Shown here: positions 6,352-7,681 of the stretch, in pieces
How positions within the stretch are numbered: position 1 is the stretch's first letter
Layout: the number at the start of each line of letters is the position of its first letter
Source of the DNA: CBDCUC01 sp965222485
GTDB lineage: Bacteria > Pseudomonadota > Alphaproteobacteria > Rhizobiales > Hyphomicrobiaceae
Length of the DNA: 7,681 nt
Reading direction: 5' to 3'
NCBI GenBank assembly: GCA_965222485.1
Contig: CBDCUC010000014.1
Location: 1 to 7,681, forward strand
The notes under the pieces: model-generated
Seen by the model: the letters and a program-made list of their open reading frames with translations, nothing else
Database searches by the model: none
Told to the model about the DNA's origin: nothing
Position numbers and translations under genes: made by a program

Positions 6352-6517
6352 GCTTTGTTAGCGCCTATCTTCGCTTCTCGTGTCCGTGTGTTTACAGCCG
6401 TGCCGACCAAACCCTCTCTAACAATTTTATCCAATATCTTCCCTGACTTCACCGTGAACCAAATCTTCTCACGGCTCGACTAACCACCGTGAAACAACCG
6501 TAACTAGGGTGGTAGCA
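6352..6517 (+). promoter_or_regulatory. non-coding gap before the metalloprotease, with short repeats
   Basis: No gene or clear promoter is seen here. Two copies of caccgtgaa occur at 6450-6458 and 6485-6493, 35 bases apart. The hexamer accacc (6483-6488) is complementary to ggtggt (6508-6513), which overlaps the probable ribosome binding site AGGGTGG (6506-6512) of the gene starting at 6518. A stem between them could hide that site. Both signals are short enough to be chance. Confidence 0.2.
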
Positions 6518-7681
6518 ATGTCGAACAATGATCTATTTAGAGCTGAAGAATTGTCACCTTCGCGCTGCTGGCGGCAGCCGATGTATTGGATTCGTTGCGT
6601 CGCAACAGTTTTTATTGCTGTGATGATGACGTGGATGGCGTCGCCGCAGGCATATGCGGACAACCCTGATGACGAAGTTGGTGTGTTACGCGATCAGCCC
6701 CTGGCACATCAAAACACCCTTTGGCCGGGTGGTGAGATCCCTGTTTGCTGGGAAGCTGAGGGGGCCCCAGCAGAATTTGCCACGGAACGGCAATGGGTCG
6801 AAGAGGCGGTTGAAAGCTCATGGGATGCGGTGTCCAACGTTAACTTTACCGGCTGGGGACAATGTCCTGCTGGGGAGTTTGATGGTGTTCGCATTTTAGT
6901 TGCTGAGACCTGGCCTCGCGTCGAAGCTTTTGGTGTCGATTTAAAAGGGGTTGAAGATGGCATTAAATTAGCATTTGACTTTAGCGGCGCACTGGCTGCG
7001 GATTTTCCAGACTGCATTGACACGGCGGACAACCCTAGAGCTCGAGAATTTTGCATACGTGCCATTGCCGTGCATGAATTTGGTCACGTTTTAGGTTTTC
7101 GCCATGAGCACGAGCGCGCCGATACGCCGACCGCCTGTACCGCAGATGGCGCCAGAACAGGCGTCCCGACGGTGGTAACTGCATACGACCAGAACTCTAT
7201 CATGAATTACTGCGCGCTTAACTGGAACAACAACGGCACATTGTCTCTTGGTGACGTGAGAGGTGTGCAATCTCTTTATGGACCGTTTACGTCTGAAAGC
7301 CCTCTAGTGATCGATTACACAGGTTCAATCAGTATCACTAATGATGAGTTGTTCGGAGGTCCTGTAACACCCCCCAGTCAACCGATCAGTGGCCAGATTA
7401 GTATTCATGACACAATTACTTCTGATTTTAAACGACATTCATTTTGCGTGGATGATGAAGTCAGAGTAGATGCAAACGTTGCTGCAGCCCTCATTTCGGG
7501 CAGCTCCAGTGTGCGTGCATCAGCTTCTGCAACGATGTATGAGGGAACAAGTTGTGACACCATGGATGACGAAGCCGATGAAAGTGATTCTTTGACACTT
7601 GATCCTAATGCGCCAAGAGGCACGATTGAGTTGAATTTATTTAATAGTGCGTTTGCACATCCGAGGGGCTACAGTGATTCA
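6518..7681 (+). CDS. secreted astacin-like zinc metalloprotease (C-terminus outside the window)
   Basis: The frame runs 388 codons from the ATG at 6518 to the window end without a stop. A membrane or signal segment lies at about 23-40 with a likely cleavage after AYA (45-47), so the mature enzyme is exported. Zinc site HEFGHVLGFRHE (186-197): H186, H190 and H196 bind zinc and E187 is the catalytic base. The following HERAD fits the astacin pattern HExxHxxGFxHExxRxD. The Met-turn SIMNY (227-231) supplies M229 and the tyrosine that can act as an extra ligand. This is a metzincin, closest to astacins (M12A) with matrixin-like features. At least eight cysteines in the mature part suggest disulfides. 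From about 258 a Ser/Thr/Asp-rich, beta-sheet-like domain of unknown type follows. The 22-residue N-terminal extension before the signal is unusual. An ATG at 6581 would remove it but has a weaker ribosome binding site. Confidence 0.88.
   Translation, partial: MSNNDLFRAEELSPSRCWRQPMYWIRCVATVFIAVMMTWMASPQAYADNPDDEVGVLRDQPLAHQNTLWPGGEIPVCWEAEGAPAEFATERQWVEEAVESSWDAVSNVNFTGWGQCPAGEFDGVRILVAETWPRVEAFGVDLKGVEDGIKLAFDFSGALAADFPDCIDTADNPRAREFCIRAIAVHEFGHVLGFRHEHERADTPTACTADGARTGVPTVVTAYDQNSIMNYCALNWNNNGTLSLGDVRGVQSLYGPFTSESPLVIDYTGSISITNDELFGGPVTPPSQPISGQISIHDTITSDFKRHSFCVDDEVRVDANVAAALISGSSSVRASASATMYEGTSCDTMDDEADESDSLTLDPNAPRGTIELNLFNSAFAHPRGYSDS

Noticed and set aside
6101..6361. 86-codon plus-strand frame after the Cys-rich region
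   Set aside because: It starts inside the Cys-rich frame in a different phase, lacks a ribosome binding site and shows no recognisable pattern. The 39-residue frame at 6232 has much better start signals.

Overview
The window falls into two unlike blocks joined near position 5205-5235. The left block (about 1-5215) is GC-rich and every gene in it lies on the minus strand. It carries housekeeping genes and a class III (c3-type) tetrahaem cytochrome. That cytochrome family is typical of sulfate-reducing Desulfobacterota, so a Desulfobacterales-like bacterium is the best guess for this part. The right block (about 5215-7681) looks less GC-rich, codes on the plus strand, and holds genes for secreted or extracellular proteins. 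Nothing in it points to the same organism.

Left block, in the direction of transcription (right to left): the C-terminal third of an MFS transporter (5218-4856); a periplasmic tetrahaem cytochrome c3 (4756-4292); a non-coding gap with a probable minus-strand terminator; a CNNM/CorC-type membrane protein with DUF21, CBS-pair and transporter-associated domains (3915-2632); primosomal helicase PriA (2635-195), whose GTG start overlaps the CorC stop; and, after a good sigma70-type promoter, the first 23 codons of an exported protein (70-1). PriA is split by a frameshift that sits exactly on a perfect 8-bp tandem repeat.

Right block: a plus-strand beta-propeller-like protein without its 5' end (5212-5976); a short Cys-rich reading frame that directly follows it in another frame and may be its displaced C-terminal tail (to 6164); a possible 39-residue hydrophobic small protein with a strong Shine-Dalgarno; and an astacin-like secreted zinc metalloprotease (6518 to the window end, incomplete).

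The most notable point is the join. The MFS gene (minus) and the propeller gene (plus) both lose their 5' ends at the same place, head to head, with no promoter and no mobile-element sequence between them. This is what a chimeric assembly join or an illegitimate recombination would give. I see no CRISPR array, tRNA, rRNA, transposase, phage gene or recognised defence system, and I could not support a previously undescribed system here.
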